Shown one piece after another: positions 17,366-26,550 of a DNA stretch of 64,000 nucleotides. Position numbers and translations under genes: made by a program. This DNA is from Chloroflexota bacterium. Lineage in GTDB: Bacteria; Chloroflexota; Anaerolineae; Anaerolineales; Anaerolineaceae. The DNA is taken from the NCBI GenBank assembly GCA_004347695.1, contig SLTK01000010.1, positions 62,001 to 126,000 of the forward strand. The letters are read 5' to 3'. The notes below the pieces were generated by a model. That model saw only the letters and a list, made by a program, of their open reading frames with translations, made no database searches and was not told the DNA's origin. Position 1 is the stretch's first letter. Every line of letters starts with the position of its first letter.

Positions 17366-18398
17366 TGAAGCGAACCCGGTACTCTGGGTTGGCGGGGAAA
17401 AAGGCATGGAAGCCGAATTGGTGACCCGCCTGAACATCCCCTTCACCGGCATTCCCACGGCTGGCGTGCATGGCGTTGGTCTGCGCGCGCTGCCGGGTAA
17501 CCTGGCGCGCTTGCTGCGCGGTGTGTTTGCCTCCCGCCGCATCCTGAAAGAATTCCGCCCGGATGTGCTGCTCTTTACAGGCGGGTATGTCGCTGGCCCA
17601 ATGGCGTTAGCCGCCCGCCGCTACCCTTCGTTGCTGTATGTCCCGGACATCGAGCCCGGATTGGCGCTTAAATTTCTGGCACGCTTTGCAGATTGCATTG
17701 CATTGACGGCTGAGGACTCCAGGGCTTATTTTGGTAGGGCCAAACGATTGGTCGTCACGGGTTACCCGACCCGGCCTGAATTAGCCGCCTGGACACGCGA
17801 AAGCGGCCGCCAGAAGCTGGATTTGAGCCAAGACCGGCCGGTTTTGCTGGTTTTTGGCGGTTCCAAAGGAGCGCGTTCGATCAACCGCGCACTGCTTGCA
17901 GCCCTCCCGGTACTCCTGCAGCAAGTCCAAATCGTGCATATCAGCGGTCAGTTGGACTGGGACGAGGTCGACGCTGCTCGCAGAGCGCTGTCATTTGCTT
18001 TGCAGGCGCATTACCACCCCTTCCCTTACCTGCACGAAGAAATGGGCGCAGCTCTGGCAAGCGCTGACCTGGCGCTTTCACGCGCGGGTGCAGCCAGCCT
18101 GGGCGAATATCCACTTTTTGGCCTGCCCGCCATTCTTGTGCCATACCCTCACGCCTGGCGTTACCAGAAGGTGAATGCGGACTACCTGGTCCATCACGGC
18201 GCAGCCCAAATCATCGAAGATCAGCAATTGTCGCAAACCATGACCTCGACCGTGCTCAATTTGCTGCAAGACCCGAATCGGTTGGAAAGCATGCGCCAGG
18301 CGATGCTTTCGCTGGCGAATCCGCAGGCTGCCAGTACCATCGCCAGCCTTTTGCGCGACCTGGCAACCGCCGGAAAGGGTGCCAAAGCCCATGATTAG
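17289..18398 (+). CDS. murG: UDP-GlcNAc--MurNAc-pentapeptide-pyrophosphoryl-undecaprenol transferase
   Basis: MurG converts lipid I to lipid II at the cytoplasmic face. The start is set at GTG 17289 because AGGGAGG lies 8 nt before it and the family N-terminus (VRLLICAGGTGGG) begins there; the track start is 51 nt upstream. The nucleotide-binding loops GGTGGGVYPAL and GGSKGARSIN, the SRAGAASLGEYPLFGLPAILVPYPHA segment and VNADYLVHHGAA are typical GT28 features. The usual His of GGTGGH is Gly here. It overlaps ftsW by 77 nt and the next gene by 8 nt. Confidence 0.94.
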   Translation: MRLLICAGGTGGGVYPALTVLQASGNEANPVLWVGGEKGMEAELVTRLNIPFTGIPTAGVHGVGLRALPGNLARLLRGVFASRRILKEFRPDVLLFTGGYVAGPMALAARRYPSLLYVPDIEPGLALKFLARFADCIALTAEDSRAYFGRAKRLVVTGYPTRPELAAWTRESGRQKLDLSQDRPVLLVFGGSKGARSINRALLAALPVLLQQVQIVHISGQLDWDEVDAARRALSFALQAHYHPFPYLHEEMGAALASADLALSRAGAASLGEYPLFGLPAILVPYPHAWRYQKVNADYLVHHGAAQIIEDQQLSQTMTSTVLNLLQDPNRLESMRQAMLSLANPQAASTIASLLRDLATAGKGAKAHD

Positions 18399-18930
18399 TC
18401 TGAATGCGGTGTTCTGGATTCTGGTAAGCCTGTTCGCGCTGATTGGCGGCGTACGCGGCTGGGCGCGGGAAATCCTGGTCACGTTTGGCGTCATCCTGTC
18501 CATATTCATCATGAACGTCCTGGAGCGCTTCGTCCCGTTCATTAACGAGACCCTGGCGGTCACTGCGCCGACCGAACTTTTCTGGCTGCGGGCGGTCATT
18601 TTGCTTCTTCTGGTTTTCTTTGGCTACCAGACGCCAAACCTGCCGCGCATTGCTGCCAGCGGGCGCTTTGTGCGGGAGCGGCTGCAAGACGTGCTTCTCG
18701 GCTTCTTCCTCGGCGGAATCAACGGCTTTATGATCTGGGGCACCATCTGGTTTTACCTGGAAATCGCAAACTACCCCTTCGACATCATCATACGCCCCGA
18801 CGCAGCCACCGCTATGGGCCAGGCTGCGGAAAGGATGATGGCTTTCCTGCCGCCCGCCTGGTTGGGTTCACCGGTAATTTATTTCGCGGTGGCAATTGCA
18901 TTCGTCTTCGTCATGGTGGTATTTATCTGA
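18391..18930 (+). CDS. CvpA-like membrane protein within the dcw operon
   Basis: The product has about 179 residues and four predicted helices, starting at ATG 18391, 8 nt inside the end of murG. The pattern ALIGGVRGWAREILVTFGVILS near the N-terminus resembles CvpA (colicin V production) family membrane proteins. It is embedded between murG and murC with overlapping start and stop codons (TGATG with murC), so it is surely translated with them. A role in envelope assembly or division is an inference from position only; some CvpA relatives affect envelope integrity. Confidence 0.75.
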   Translation: MISLNAVFWILVSLFALIGGVRGWAREILVTFGVILSIFIMNVLERFVPFINETLAVTAPTELFWLRAVILLLLVFFGYQTPNLPRIAASGRFVRERLQDVLLGFFLGGINGFMIWGTIWFYLEIANYPFDIIIRPDAATAMGQAAERMMAFLPPAWLGSPVIYFAVAIAFVFVMVVFI

Positions 18931-20309
18931 TGAAACACATTCACCTGATCGGCATCGGAGGCTCTGGATTATCGGCAATCGCTCTGCTCCTCAAGGAGCG
19001 GGGATATACCGTCTCCGGTTCCGACCGCACCCTCTCCCCGCTGGCGCGGCAGTTGTCCGCCCACGGAGTGACGGTTTACGCGGGTCATGATGCCAATAAC
19101 GTTCTTCAGGCCGATGTGGTGGTACGTTCCTCTGCCATCACCGATGATAACCCGGAGGTTTTGGCCGCCCGGGATGCAGGCATCCCCGTTCTCAAACGCT
19201 CCGAATACCTTGGTCAATTGATGGCCGGCTGCCAGGGCATTGCCATTGCCGGAACACACGGCAAAACCACCACAACCGCAATGATCGCGTGGATCTTTAC
19301 CCGGTTGGGTCAGGACCCATCTTATATTATTGGCGGCGTGGCAAAAAACCTGGGAAACAACGCCCATGCAGGCAGCGGGCCGGTCTTTGTCATCGAAGCG
19401 GATGAATACGACAATATGTTCCTTGGCTTAACCCCCCGGGTTGAGGTTGTTTGCACCTTGGAACACGACCATCCTGATTGTTTCCCCACCCGGGAAAGCT
19501 ACAACGAGGCGTTCGTCCGCTTCGTTCAACGGCTGGAGCCAGATGGTATCTTGCTGGCGAGCGCAGACGATGCCGGTACCCGCTGGTTAGCCCGCAACCA
19601 CGGACGCGAGGATATTCGTCTTTTGACTTATGGCAAGGACACCCAGGCCGATTACCGGGCGGAAAACCTGGCGCCCAACCCGCATGGCGGTTTCGACTTT
19701 ACTGCGATGTACCATAACGAAAATCTGACGCCGGTCAGGCTGCAGGTTGCCGGTGAGCACAATGCCCTGAACGCACTGGCTGCACTGGCAGTCGCACACA
19801 CCCAGGGCCTGCCCGTTGATCAGGCTGCCACAGCGCTGGCCGAGTTCAGCGGCACCGGGCGGCGGTTCGAAATTCTTGGGGAAGCTGCCGGGGTCGTGGT
19901 TGTGGATGACTATGCCCACCATCCCACCGAAGTGAGAGCAACCCTGTCTGCCGCCCGCGCCCGCTATCCGGGCCGTCGCCTGTGGGCGGTCTGGCAGCCG
20001 CACACCTTTTCGCGCACAATCACCCTCCTGGATGATTTCATCGCCGCGCTGCAACAGGCCGATAGAGTCATCGTCACGGAAGTTTACGCTGCTCGCGAAC
20101 ACAACGAGGGCTTCTCATCCGCTGTTATTGTGGAAGCCATGACGCACCCTTCCACATATTTTGCCCCCACGCTTCTTTCTGCAACCCAATATCTCTTGGA
20201 GCAGTTGCAACCCGGCGACGTTCTGCTGGTGCTTTCAGCCGGCGATGCCGACCAAATCAGCGCCAGCGTTTACGCCGAATTGAAAAGCCAGGAGGAAAAT
20301 TATGCTTAA
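18930..20309 (+). CDS. murC: UDP-MurNAc--L-alanine ligase
   Basis: MurC adds L-alanine to UDP-MurNAc, the first amino acid of the stem peptide. The 459-residue protein has the N-terminal HLIGIGGSGLSAIALLL loop, the P-loop GTHGKTTTTAMIAW, EADEYDNMFLGL, EHDHPDCFP, GEHNALNALAALAVA and DDYAHHPTEV, all expected for MurC. The start overlaps the stop of the CvpA-like gene, and its end overlaps the small ORF 20302-20493. Confidence 0.96.
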   Translation: MKHIHLIGIGGSGLSAIALLLKERGYTVSGSDRTLSPLARQLSAHGVTVYAGHDANNVLQADVVVRSSAITDDNPEVLAARDAGIPVLKRSEYLGQLMAGCQGIAIAGTHGKTTTTAMIAWIFTRLGQDPSYIIGGVAKNLGNNAHAGSGPVFVIEADEYDNMFLGLTPRVEVVCTLEHDHPDCFPTRESYNEAFVRFVQRLEPDGILLASADDAGTRWLARNHGREDIRLLTYGKDTQADYRAENLAPNPHGGFDFTAMYHNENLTPVRLQVAGEHNALNALAALAVAHTQGLPVDQAATALAEFSGTGRRFEILGEAAGVVVVDDYAHHPTEVRATLSAARARYPGRRLWAVWQPHTFSRTITLLDDFIAALQQADRVIVTEVYAAREHNEGFSSAVIVEAMTHPSTYFAPTLLSATQYLLEQLQPGDVLLVLSAGDADQISASVYAELKSQEENYA

Positions 20310-20493
20310 ACAGCAAAAATGGGTCATTTCACCAACTTCCAAGTCCCAGGGCAATCTACCCCAGGAACTGCTGGAAGCCATTACCGGTGCGCCTGTACAC
20401 TCCCAAACGAAATACGCTGAAGGACTACCCAGATTGGCGCCCCTGGGAGATTCTCTACTATCCCGTTTGATTGAAAGGATCAAGGCGCTCTAA
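20302..20493 (+). CDS. 63-residue protein of unknown function between murC and murB
   Basis: The ATG at 20302 overlaps the end of murC and is preceded by a strong AGGAGG at good spacing, the best ribosome site in this part of the operon. The product is soluble and basic at its start (MLKQQKWVISPTSK), with a predicted amphipathic helix at the end (SLLSRLIERIKAL). I know of no family that it matches. The ribosome site, overlap and position argue for a translated gene rather than chance. It might act as a small regulator of a Mur enzyme, but that is speculation. Confidence 0.6.
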   Translation: MLKQQKWVISPTSKSQGNLPQELLEAITGAPVHSQTKYAEGLPRLAPLGDSLLSRLIERIKAL

Positions 20494-20504
20494 CCGCCGT
20501 TGAT

Positions 20505-21473
20505 ATGATCAACCACCCGACCCCGCTTCCCATTCACGAACTGCGCGCGCAGCTGGGCGAACATTTTCAAGAAAATGTTCCAATGTCCAGCTATACCACC
20601 GCGCGGGTTGGCGGCCATGCCGCCGGCATGCTGGCGGTTGCCAGCGGTGAGGAGCTGGAACATGCGGTGCAGGTATTATGGAATCTTGAAGTGCCATTCT
20701 TCATCCTGGGCAGCGGCGCCAACCTCCTCGTCAGCGACCGCGGTTTCCACGGGGTGGTGATTTTGAACCGCGCGCATCTGATCAAAGTGGATGCGGCCGG
20801 CGACCCGCCATCCGTGTGGGCCGAATCTGGCGCGGTACTGGGCACCATTGCGCGGCGTGCAGGTCTGCGCGGCCTGGGCGGTCTGGAATGGGCTGCCACG
20901 GTCCCCGGAACGCTCGGCGGAGCCCTCTACGGCAACGCCGGCGCTTTTGGCGGCAATATGCAGCAATCCCTCATCATGGCAGAAATCTTGCATCCCATTG
21001 ATGGACGGTTGTTCTGGACCGCGGAGAAAATGGAATATGACTACCGCACCAGTGTCCTCAAGCGCCATCCGGGGCAGGCTGTCATTCTGGCGGCCCGCTT
21101 GCGCTTACAGCCAAGCACGCCGGAAGCCGTCAAGGCTGCCATCGCTGATTTATCCACCAAACGCCGCAGCACGCAGCCCCCGGGCGCCAGTCTGGGTTCC
21201 ATGTTCAAAAATCCGCCGGATGATTATGCCGGACGGCTAATCGAGGCGGCGGGGCTCAAAGGTACGCGGGTTGGCGGGGTACAGGTAAGCGAGGTTCATG
21301 CGAATTTCTTCGTTAATGATGAATCAGCCTGCGCCAGCGATTACTGGCAGTTGATCCAACTGGTACGCCGAACCGTGCAGGATAAATTTGGCATACAGTT
21401 GGAATTAGAAATAGAGCCCATCGGGGATTGGGACAGTGAGATGCAACGGGTAGAAAAGAGGATCTCTGAATGA
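20505..21473 (+). CDS. murB: UDP-N-acetylenolpyruvoylglucosamine reductase
   Basis: MurB is an FAD enzyme that reduces UDP-GlcNAc-enolpyruvate to UDP-MurNAc with NADPH. The FAD-binding region shows SSYTTARVGG, FFILGSGANLLVSDRGFHGVVI and ATVPGTLGGALYGNAGAFGG. The catalytic Ser lies in GSMFKNP, and the C-terminal EVHANFFVN and ELEIEPIGDW follow. The length is 322 residues. The 12-nt gap from the small ORF lacks a clear Shine-Dalgarno. It overlaps ddl by 4 nt. Confidence 0.94.
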   Translation: MINHPTPLPIHELRAQLGEHFQENVPMSSYTTARVGGHAAGMLAVASGEELEHAVQVLWNLEVPFFILGSGANLLVSDRGFHGVVILNRAHLIKVDAAGDPPSVWAESGAVLGTIARRAGLRGLGGLEWAATVPGTLGGALYGNAGAFGGNMQQSLIMAEILHPIDGRLFWTAEKMEYDYRTSVLKRHPGQAVILAARLRLQPSTPEAVKAAIADLSTKRRSTQPPGASLGSMFKNPPDDYAGRLIEAAGLKGTRVGGVQVSEVHANFFVNDESACASDYWQLIQLVRRTVQDKFGIQLELEIEPIGDWDSEMQRVEKRISE

Positions 21474-22591
21474 CGGTAAAAACACGAATTGGCGTAATTT
21501 TTGGCGGCCGCTCGGGCGAACACGAAGTCTCGCTCCAGTCGGCGCGTTCGATTCTCGCCAATCTACCCCCCTCCCGCTTTGAGGTCATTCAGATTGCAAT
21601 CGACCATCAGGGACACTGGTTTGCCGGCGCGGATGCGCTCTCGGCGCTCGAATCGGGCAACCTGGGTGCGCTGGAAAATGTCACGCTGCTGCCCGAGCCT
21701 GGCAAAAATTGTCTGTACAGACTGCGCACCACCGATGCCGGGGTTGCACTCGAGAAATATGCCAATTTGGATGTTGTCTTCCCGGCGCTCCATGGGACCT
21801 TTGGCGAAGACGGCACCATCCAGGGCATGTTCGAGCTGGCCGGTATCGCTTATGTTGGCGCTGGCGTACTCGGCAGCTCGCTCGGAATGGACAAAGGTGT
21901 CTTCAAATCCGTCATGCAAGCGCACAATTTGCCGGTGCTGCCCGCTGTGGTAGTCACCCGTCGTCAGGTCGAGGCGGAGATGGAGCAGGTTATTCAGGCT
22001 GCCGAAACAATTTCAGCTTACCCACTCTTCACCAAACCAGCCAATCTGGGTTCATCGGTCGGCATCACCAAGTGCCGCTCGCGCGCTGATCTGGTCGAAG
22101 GTTTGATGGACGCTGCTCGTTTCGACCGCCGCATCGTCATCGAAAAAGGGTTGGCCAACGCTCGCGAGATCGAGGTCAGTGTACTTGGCAATGACCAGCC
22201 GCAAGCTTCTGTTCCCGGTGAAGTGGTTCCGGGGGAAGATTTTTACACTTACTCTGCCAAATACCTTTCCGATAACTCGAAACTGCTTATTCCGGCGCCT
22301 CTGCCGCCGCAGAAAGCCGCTGAAATTCAACAGATTGCAGTCGCCGCTTACCGCGCCATCGACTGCGCGGGAATGGCACGCGTCGATTTTTTGGTCAACG
22401 CCGATGACCTTTCCATATACATCAGTGAAGTCAACACCATTCCAGGATTTACTCGAATCAGCATGTACCCCAAGCTTTGGGAAGCCAGCGGCCTGTCCTA
22501 CCCGGCGCTCATCGAACGCCTGATTGACCTGGCGCTGGAACGCAAAGCTGACCGCGACCACACCGAATTCGAGTACAGGAGGACAGCATGA
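21470..22591 (+). CDS. ddl: D-alanine--D-alanine ligase
   Basis: This ATP-grasp enzyme makes the D-Ala-D-Ala dipeptide used by MurF. The 373-residue protein has the N-terminal IGVIFGGRSGEHEVSLQSA, the GTFGEDGTIQGMFELAGIAYVGAGVLGS segment, FTKPANLGSSVGITKC, and the C-terminal metal-binding SEVNTIPGFTRISMYPKLWEASG. The residue after EDGTIQG is Met, and the omega-loop details do not allow me to judge D-Ala versus D-Lac/D-Ser specificity. It is coupled to murB and ftsQ by ATGA overlaps. Confidence 0.95.
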   Translation: MTVKTRIGVIFGGRSGEHEVSLQSARSILANLPPSRFEVIQIAIDHQGHWFAGADALSALESGNLGALENVTLLPEPGKNCLYRLRTTDAGVALEKYANLDVVFPALHGTFGEDGTIQGMFELAGIAYVGAGVLGSSLGMDKGVFKSVMQAHNLPVLPAVVVTRRQVEAEMEQVIQAAETISAYPLFTKPANLGSSVGITKCRSRADLVEGLMDAARFDRRIVIEKGLANAREIEVSVLGNDQPQASVPGEVVPGEDFYTYSAKYLSDNSKLLIPAPLPPQKAAEIQQIAVAAYRAIDCAGMARVDFLVNADDLSIYISEVNTIPGFTRISMYPKLWEASGLSYPALIERLIDLALERKADRDHTEFEYRRTA

Positions 22592-23622
22592 GAGCCGAAA
22601 AATTAATGCCCTCAATTTCCCGCTCTGATCTCGTGCGCCAGCGCCGTTCACAGCGCAGCACCCAGCACGTGACCAAGACCCGCCAGGCAGCCAGCTACCC
22701 GGCCCGATCCCAACCGGTCATCATGCGCAGTGATATCTTCAATGCGGCTCAACCGATTCAAACGAACAGCCGCAGCCGGGTTAAACGGCAGTTTTACTAT
22801 TCATTGGGAGCGTCCGGCGCAGAACTGCGCCTGCCCGCACTGCCATTTTTCAATGCTGGCGGCCGATTTATCTCGGCAATGATCGCAATCTTCGCTGCCC
22901 TGGCAATTTACGCACTGGGTTTTTCAGCCCAATTCCAGATTTCCGATATAACCATCGATGGAATTTCACGCCTCACTGCCGGTGATATTCAGGCAGTGGT
23001 TAATGTGCAGGGTGAGCAGATCGTGACTTTTGACCCGCAGGCGGCTCAAACTGCATTGAAAAAAGCCTTCCCTGACATTGGCAGCGTCAAAGTGCAGGTA
23101 GGATTGCCAGCCAAGGTTCGCATTCAAGTTGACGAGTTGCAGCCGGCTGTCGCCTGGAATGGCGGCGATACCGTTTACTGGATCGATGCCAACGGCGTAA
23201 TTTTACCGCCCCGCGGTGAACCCGGTGAACTGCTTACCATTGGCGCTGACGGCCAACCGCCGCTGCTCCCTCTGGCCGAGGTTGATGCTGCTGCCGCTTC
23301 ATCAAGCGCTGACGGCGCCCTCGCCGTGGTTGCTGCCGCCCCCGCAGAAATCTGGGGACGTCAGGTTGATCCGGAAATCCTCAAGCGCATGATTGACCTC
23401 CAAAAGATGATTCCCCCCGATTCCAAGCTGGTCTATAATTCTCTGAATGGTCTGGGTTGGGAAGATCCACATGGTTGGGATGTCTATATTGGTCGGGATC
23501 TGACGGATTTTGATCTCAAGTTGTCCATGTACACAGCCATCATCACGAATCTGGAACAACAAGGCATCTTTCCGCAAGACATGATCAGCGTCGAATTCAT
23601 CAACGCGCCGTTCTATAGATAA
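22588..23622 (+). CDS. ftsQ: Cell division protein FtsQ (POTRA domain)
   Basis: FtsQ/DivIB links early and late divisome proteins. The product has 344 residues: a long basic cytosolic N-terminus (about 1-90, many Arg/Ser), one membrane span (about 93-113), then a POTRA domain starting FQISDITIDGISRLTAGDIQAVV and the downstream beta domain. A short Ala/Ser-rich insert (AAAASSSADGALAVVAAA) lies in the periplasm-side region. Position between ddl and ftsA, as well as domain order, supports the call. Confidence 0.9.
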   Translation: MRAEKLMPSISRSDLVRQRRSQRSTQHVTKTRQAASYPARSQPVIMRSDIFNAAQPIQTNSRSRVKRQFYYSLGASGAELRLPALPFFNAGGRFISAMIAIFAALAIYALGFSAQFQISDITIDGISRLTAGDIQAVVNVQGEQIVTFDPQAAQTALKKAFPDIGSVKVQVGLPAKVRIQVDELQPAVAWNGGDTVYWIDANGVILPPRGEPGELLTIGADGQPPLLPLAEVDAAAASSSADGALAVVAAAPAEIWGRQVDPEILKRMIDLQKMIPPDSKLVYNSLNGLGWEDPHGWDVYIGRDLTDFDLKLSMYTAIITNLEQQGIFPQDMISVEFINAPFYR

Positions 23623-23634
23623 GTGGAGCCCAAC

Positions 23635-24867
23635 ATGGATGATCCATTTGTAGTTGGAATTGATATCGGCACGACCAAGGTATGTACCCTGGTTGCGCGC
23701 GTGGAGGGGGAACGCAGCCTGCGAATTCTGGGGGTCGGGATTGAGCCCTCACAGGGGATTCGCAAGGGGACCATCGTTGATCTGGCTGCTGCTTCCACCG
23801 CTATTGCCCGATCGATCGAAAAAGCCCAGCGCACCTCAGGGCTTGAAATCACCTCTGCGCTGGTCAGTCTGGCCGGTTCGCACGTTGCCTCCGTCAACAG
23901 CCGCGGTGTTGTCGGCATTTCCGGCGGAGTCATCGACGAGCTGGACATTGCCCGCGCCCTCGAAGCTGCCCAGGCAGTTGCCATTCCCCACAACCGCCAG
24001 ATCATCCATGTCATCCAGCGCGGTTTTGTGGTGGATGGGCAGGACGGCATCCGCACACCCATTGGGATGCACGGCTACCGGATGGAAGTGGAAGCGCACA
24101 TCATCACGGCTGCTGAATCCACCGTCGAAAACCTGCGCCAGTGCGTGCAGGCGGCCGGTGTGGAAGCATCACAATTTGTCCTCAACCCGCTGGCGTCCGC
24201 CGAGGTTGTGCTCTCCGAAACCGAGCGCACCATGGGCGCCATTGTTTGCGATATCGGCGGCGGCACCACGGATCTGGCAATCTACATCGACGGTGACATC
24301 TGGCATACCATGGTGCTTGCCGTCGGCGGCAACCATATCACCTCGGATATCGCCCACGGGCTGCGTCTGCCCATTGATCAAGCTGAAGAGGTCAAAAAGA
24401 AATACGGCCATGCAGTTGAATCCGAAGTAGCCGAGGGAGACGTAATCAATGTGCGTTCATTTGGCCAGGAAGGTCCGGCCCAGGTGAACCGCCGTGAGTT
24501 GGCAAATATCATCGAGGCCCGGGTCGAGGAGATCTTCCAGTTGGTTTTACAGGAAATCAAGCGCTCGGGTTATGACGGCCTGCTGCCTGCGGGCATGGTT
24601 TTGACGGGAGGATCGAGCTTGCTGCCGGGGATACGCAACCTGGCCAGCACAGTTATGGGACTTCCAGTGCGCCTGGCGCGCCCCGAAAACCTGGTCGGTC
24701 TGACAGACCAGCTCCATTCGCCGGCTTACTCCACCAGCGTTGGCCTGCTTCACTGGGCGCTGCTGATGAGCGAAACCGGATTAGTGCACGAAAGGCGCCG
24801 CTCTCCTAAAGGAGGATTATTGGACTCGGACAAGATCAAAGACTTCTTGCGTCGGCTGCTTCCTTAA
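23635..24867 (+). CDS. ftsA: Cell division protein FtsA
   Basis: FtsA is an actin-like ATPase that tethers FtsZ to the membrane. The ATG at 23635 follows a GTGGAG ribosome site and gives 410 residues. Nucleotide-binding motifs are VGIDIGTTKV, CDIGGGTTDLAIYI and TGGSSLLPGI. The 1C (SHS2-like) subdomain lies after the first motif. The C-terminus ends in a short amphipathic, basic segment, KIKDFLRRLLP, the expected membrane-targeting helix. It is followed by a 76-nt gap and ftsZ. Confidence 0.95.
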   Translation: MDDPFVVGIDIGTTKVCTLVARVEGERSLRILGVGIEPSQGIRKGTIVDLAAASTAIARSIEKAQRTSGLEITSALVSLAGSHVASVNSRGVVGISGGVIDELDIARALEAAQAVAIPHNRQIIHVIQRGFVVDGQDGIRTPIGMHGYRMEVEAHIITAAESTVENLRQCVQAAGVEASQFVLNPLASAEVVLSETERTMGAIVCDIGGGTTDLAIYIDGDIWHTMVLAVGGNHITSDIAHGLRLPIDQAEEVKKKYGHAVESEVAEGDVINVRSFGQEGPAQVNRRELANIIEARVEEIFQLVLQEIKRSGYDGLLPAGMVLTGGSSLLPGIRNLASTVMGLPVRLARPENLVGLTDQLHSPAYSTSVGLLHWALLMSETGLVHERRRSPKGGLLDSDKIKDFLRRLLP

Positions 24868-24943
24868 TGGTTTCTTTTGCAATTTTCCGAGACCATCGTT
24901 CATTCAACCCATCAACACAAGACAGGTTTAAGCGGAGGAAAAA

Positions 24944-26095
24944 ATGGAAATGAATTTTGGACAACAAGCTGAATCGTTCGCCCGTATCAAGGTTATTGGT
25001 GTGGGAGGGGGAGGATGCAACGCCGTCAATCGCATGATTGAAGAAGGTATGGGCGGGATAGAATTCGTCACCGTCAATACCGACGCCCAGGCATTGCTGC
25101 TCTCCAAGGCGCCGACCCGCGTTCGCATTGGCGACAAAGGGACACGCGGCCTTGGCGCTGGCGGTAACCCGGAGGTTGGCCGCAAAGCTGCCGAGGAGTC
25201 CGCTGAAGAGCTGTACGAAGTCCTCAAAGGCTCTGACATGGTCTTCGTGACCTCGGGTCTTGGCGGCGGCACCGGCACTGGAGCAGCCCCCATTGTGGCG
25301 CAAATTGCCAAAGAGGTTGGCGCGTTGACGATTGGCGTTGTCACCCGCCCGTTTGCCTTCGAGGGAGCTCGCCGCCAGCAATCGGCTGAACTTGGAATCA
25401 CCAAGCTCAAAGAACATGCCGATACCCTGATCGTGATCCCCAACGACCGTCTGCTGCAGATTGTGGATAAAAAGGTCAGCCTGACCGAAGCCTTCCGCAC
25501 TGCCGATGACGTGCTGCGCCAGGGTATTCAGGGCATCTCCGAATTGATCACCATCCCCGGCATGATCAACCTGGACTTTGCCGATGTGCGCGCCATCATG
25601 TCCGAAGGCGGCGCAGCGTTGATGGCTGTTGGACATGCCACCGGTGAAGACCGCGCCCGGGTTGCCGCTGAACTGGCAATTTCCAGCCAGTTGCTCGACA
25701 TCACCATTGATGGCGCCCGCGGCATTCTCTTCAACGTCACCGGCGGGAACAATCTTACGCTCTTCGAGGTCAACCAGGCTGCCGCCATCATCAAGGAAAC
25801 CGCGCACCCGGATGTCAATTTGATCTTCGGTGCCGTCATCGATCCCAACATGGGCGAAGAGGTCCGGATCACGGTCATTGCCACCGGCTTCGACCGCCCT
25901 TCCAGCGGGCGTTCCCCTTTATTGGAGACGCGCCCCGCAGCGAGGGAAGCAACCCAGCCTATCGCGGCGAGCAGCCTCACCAACAAGGCTGAGCGGCCAG
26001 CGCCAATTTCTACGCCGATCGAGTTTCAACCGCACGTCATGAACACGAACGATCTGGACATTCCGGCCTTCTTACGCAATCGTTCGACCCGGTAG
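24944..26095 (+). CDS. ftsZ: Cell division protein FtsZ
   Basis: FtsZ is the tubulin-like GTPase that forms the division ring. The 383-residue protein shows [15 protein letters not shown], the tubulin signature [15 protein letters not shown] and the T7-loop NLDFADV segment. After a short variable linker the conserved C-terminal peptide [10 protein letters not shown] is present, the docking site for FtsA and other partners. A GGAGG ribosome site precedes the ATG. It closes the dcw operon, and terminator-like hairpins follow. Confidence 0.97.
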   Translation: MEMNFGQQAESFARIKVIGVGGGGCNAVNRMIEEGMGGIEFVTVNTDAQALLLSKAPTRVRIGDKGTRGLGAGGNPEVGRKAAEESAEELYEVLKGSDMVFVTSGLGGGTGTGAAPIVAQIAKEVGALTIGVVTRPFAFEGARRQQSAELGITKLKEHADTLIVIPNDRLLQIVDKKVSLTEAFRTADDVLRQGIQGISELITIPGMINLDFADVRAIMSEGGAALMAVGHATGEDRARVAAELAISSQLLDITIDGARGILFNVTGGNNLTLFEVNQAAAIIKETAHPDVNLIFGAVIDPNMGEEVRITVIATGFDRPSSGRSPLLETRPAAREATQPIAASSLTNKAERPAPISTPIEFQPHVMNTNDLDIPAFLRNRSTR

Positions 26096-26116
26096 GTTCA
26101 ACCCGCTTCGCCCTGA

Positions 26117-26136
26117 TCTGGCCTGAAAAGGCCAGA
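26117..26136 (+). other. 8-bp hairpin with GAAA tetraloop downstream of ftsZ
   Basis: TCTGGCCT and AGGCCAGA enclose a GAAA loop, a very stable RNA hairpin 21 nt after the ftsZ stop. No T-run follows, so it is more likely a 3'-end stabiliser or part of a longer structured transcript than a terminator by itself. Confidence 0.55.
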
Positions 26137-26188
26137 GTTGGGTGGCTGATCGCCGCAATGACTGACCGTCTGGCTGTCGCATCCCCTT

Positions 26189-26216
26189 AGAAAGGGTTGA
26201 GTAAACAACCCTTTCT
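26189..26216 (+). other. 11-bp perfect hairpin
   Basis: AGAAAGGGTTG pairs perfectly with CAACCCTTTCT around a 6-nt loop. The right arm carries only three consecutive T, so termination would be weak. With the flanking hairpins it makes 26117-26366 an unusually structured stretch with no ORF. Confidence 0.55.
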
Positions 26217-26315
26217 GAAAACACGCCTGCATCTGCGTAAACCATGCACCTGTCCCCTCCAAACAGGGCAGCCGGCTGCGCAGTGCCTTAATGGTAAGGT
26301 CCAAACCTGTCTAGC

Positions 26316-26366
26316 GAGAGCCTCTGGCGTCAATGCCAGGGGCTCTCCGGGTTTAAAGCCCTTTTT
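26316..26366 (+). terminator. Probable terminator of the dcw operon
   Basis: GAGAGCC-t-CTGGC pairs with GCCAG-g-GGCTCTC. Outside it AAACC/GGTTT may extend the stem, and GCCCTTTTTCC follows. It is the last strong hairpin before the promoter of the manganese riboswitch. Confidence 0.6.
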
Positions 26367-26413
26367 CCTTTATAATATTTACTGAGATGTCTGGAGGATA
26401 TGAACCATTGGGC

Positions 26414-26442
26414 TTGACACCGGTTTTTTTGTCAAGTAGAAT
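26414..26442 (+). promoter_or_regulatory. Promoter of the manganese riboswitch transcript
   Basis: A perfect TTGACA (26414-26419) and TAGAAT (26437-26442) are separated by 17 nt. The predicted start lies at the 5' edge of the aptamer. Confidence 0.85.
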
Positions 26443-26445
26443 TTT

Positions 26446-26550
26446 CCGTCTGTTGGGGAGTAGCTACCCTGTTTCAGGGCTGGTCTGCCGTCAAGCCGAA
26501 GAGGTTCTTCCGGTAGCCCAAACGCTCATCAGCGTTTAGCAAGACCATCA
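26446..26550 (+). promoter_or_regulatory. yybP-ykoY (manganese) riboswitch
   Basis: The two hallmark strings of this class are present in order: GGGGAGTAGC (26455-26464) and GCAAGACC (26539-26546). Between them lie a CCCTG/CAGGG helix, the conserved CCGTCAA segment and a TAAACGCT/AGCGTTTA-type helix. The element precedes a P-type cation ATPase gene, one of the classes commonly controlled by this Mn2+-sensing RNA. Binding of Mn2+ would be expected to stabilise the aptamer and relieve the downstream terminator. Confidence 0.9.

Noticed and set aside
24836-25807. 323-codon minus-strand ORF
   Set aside because: Antisense to ftsZ, with no ribosome site or recognisable domain.
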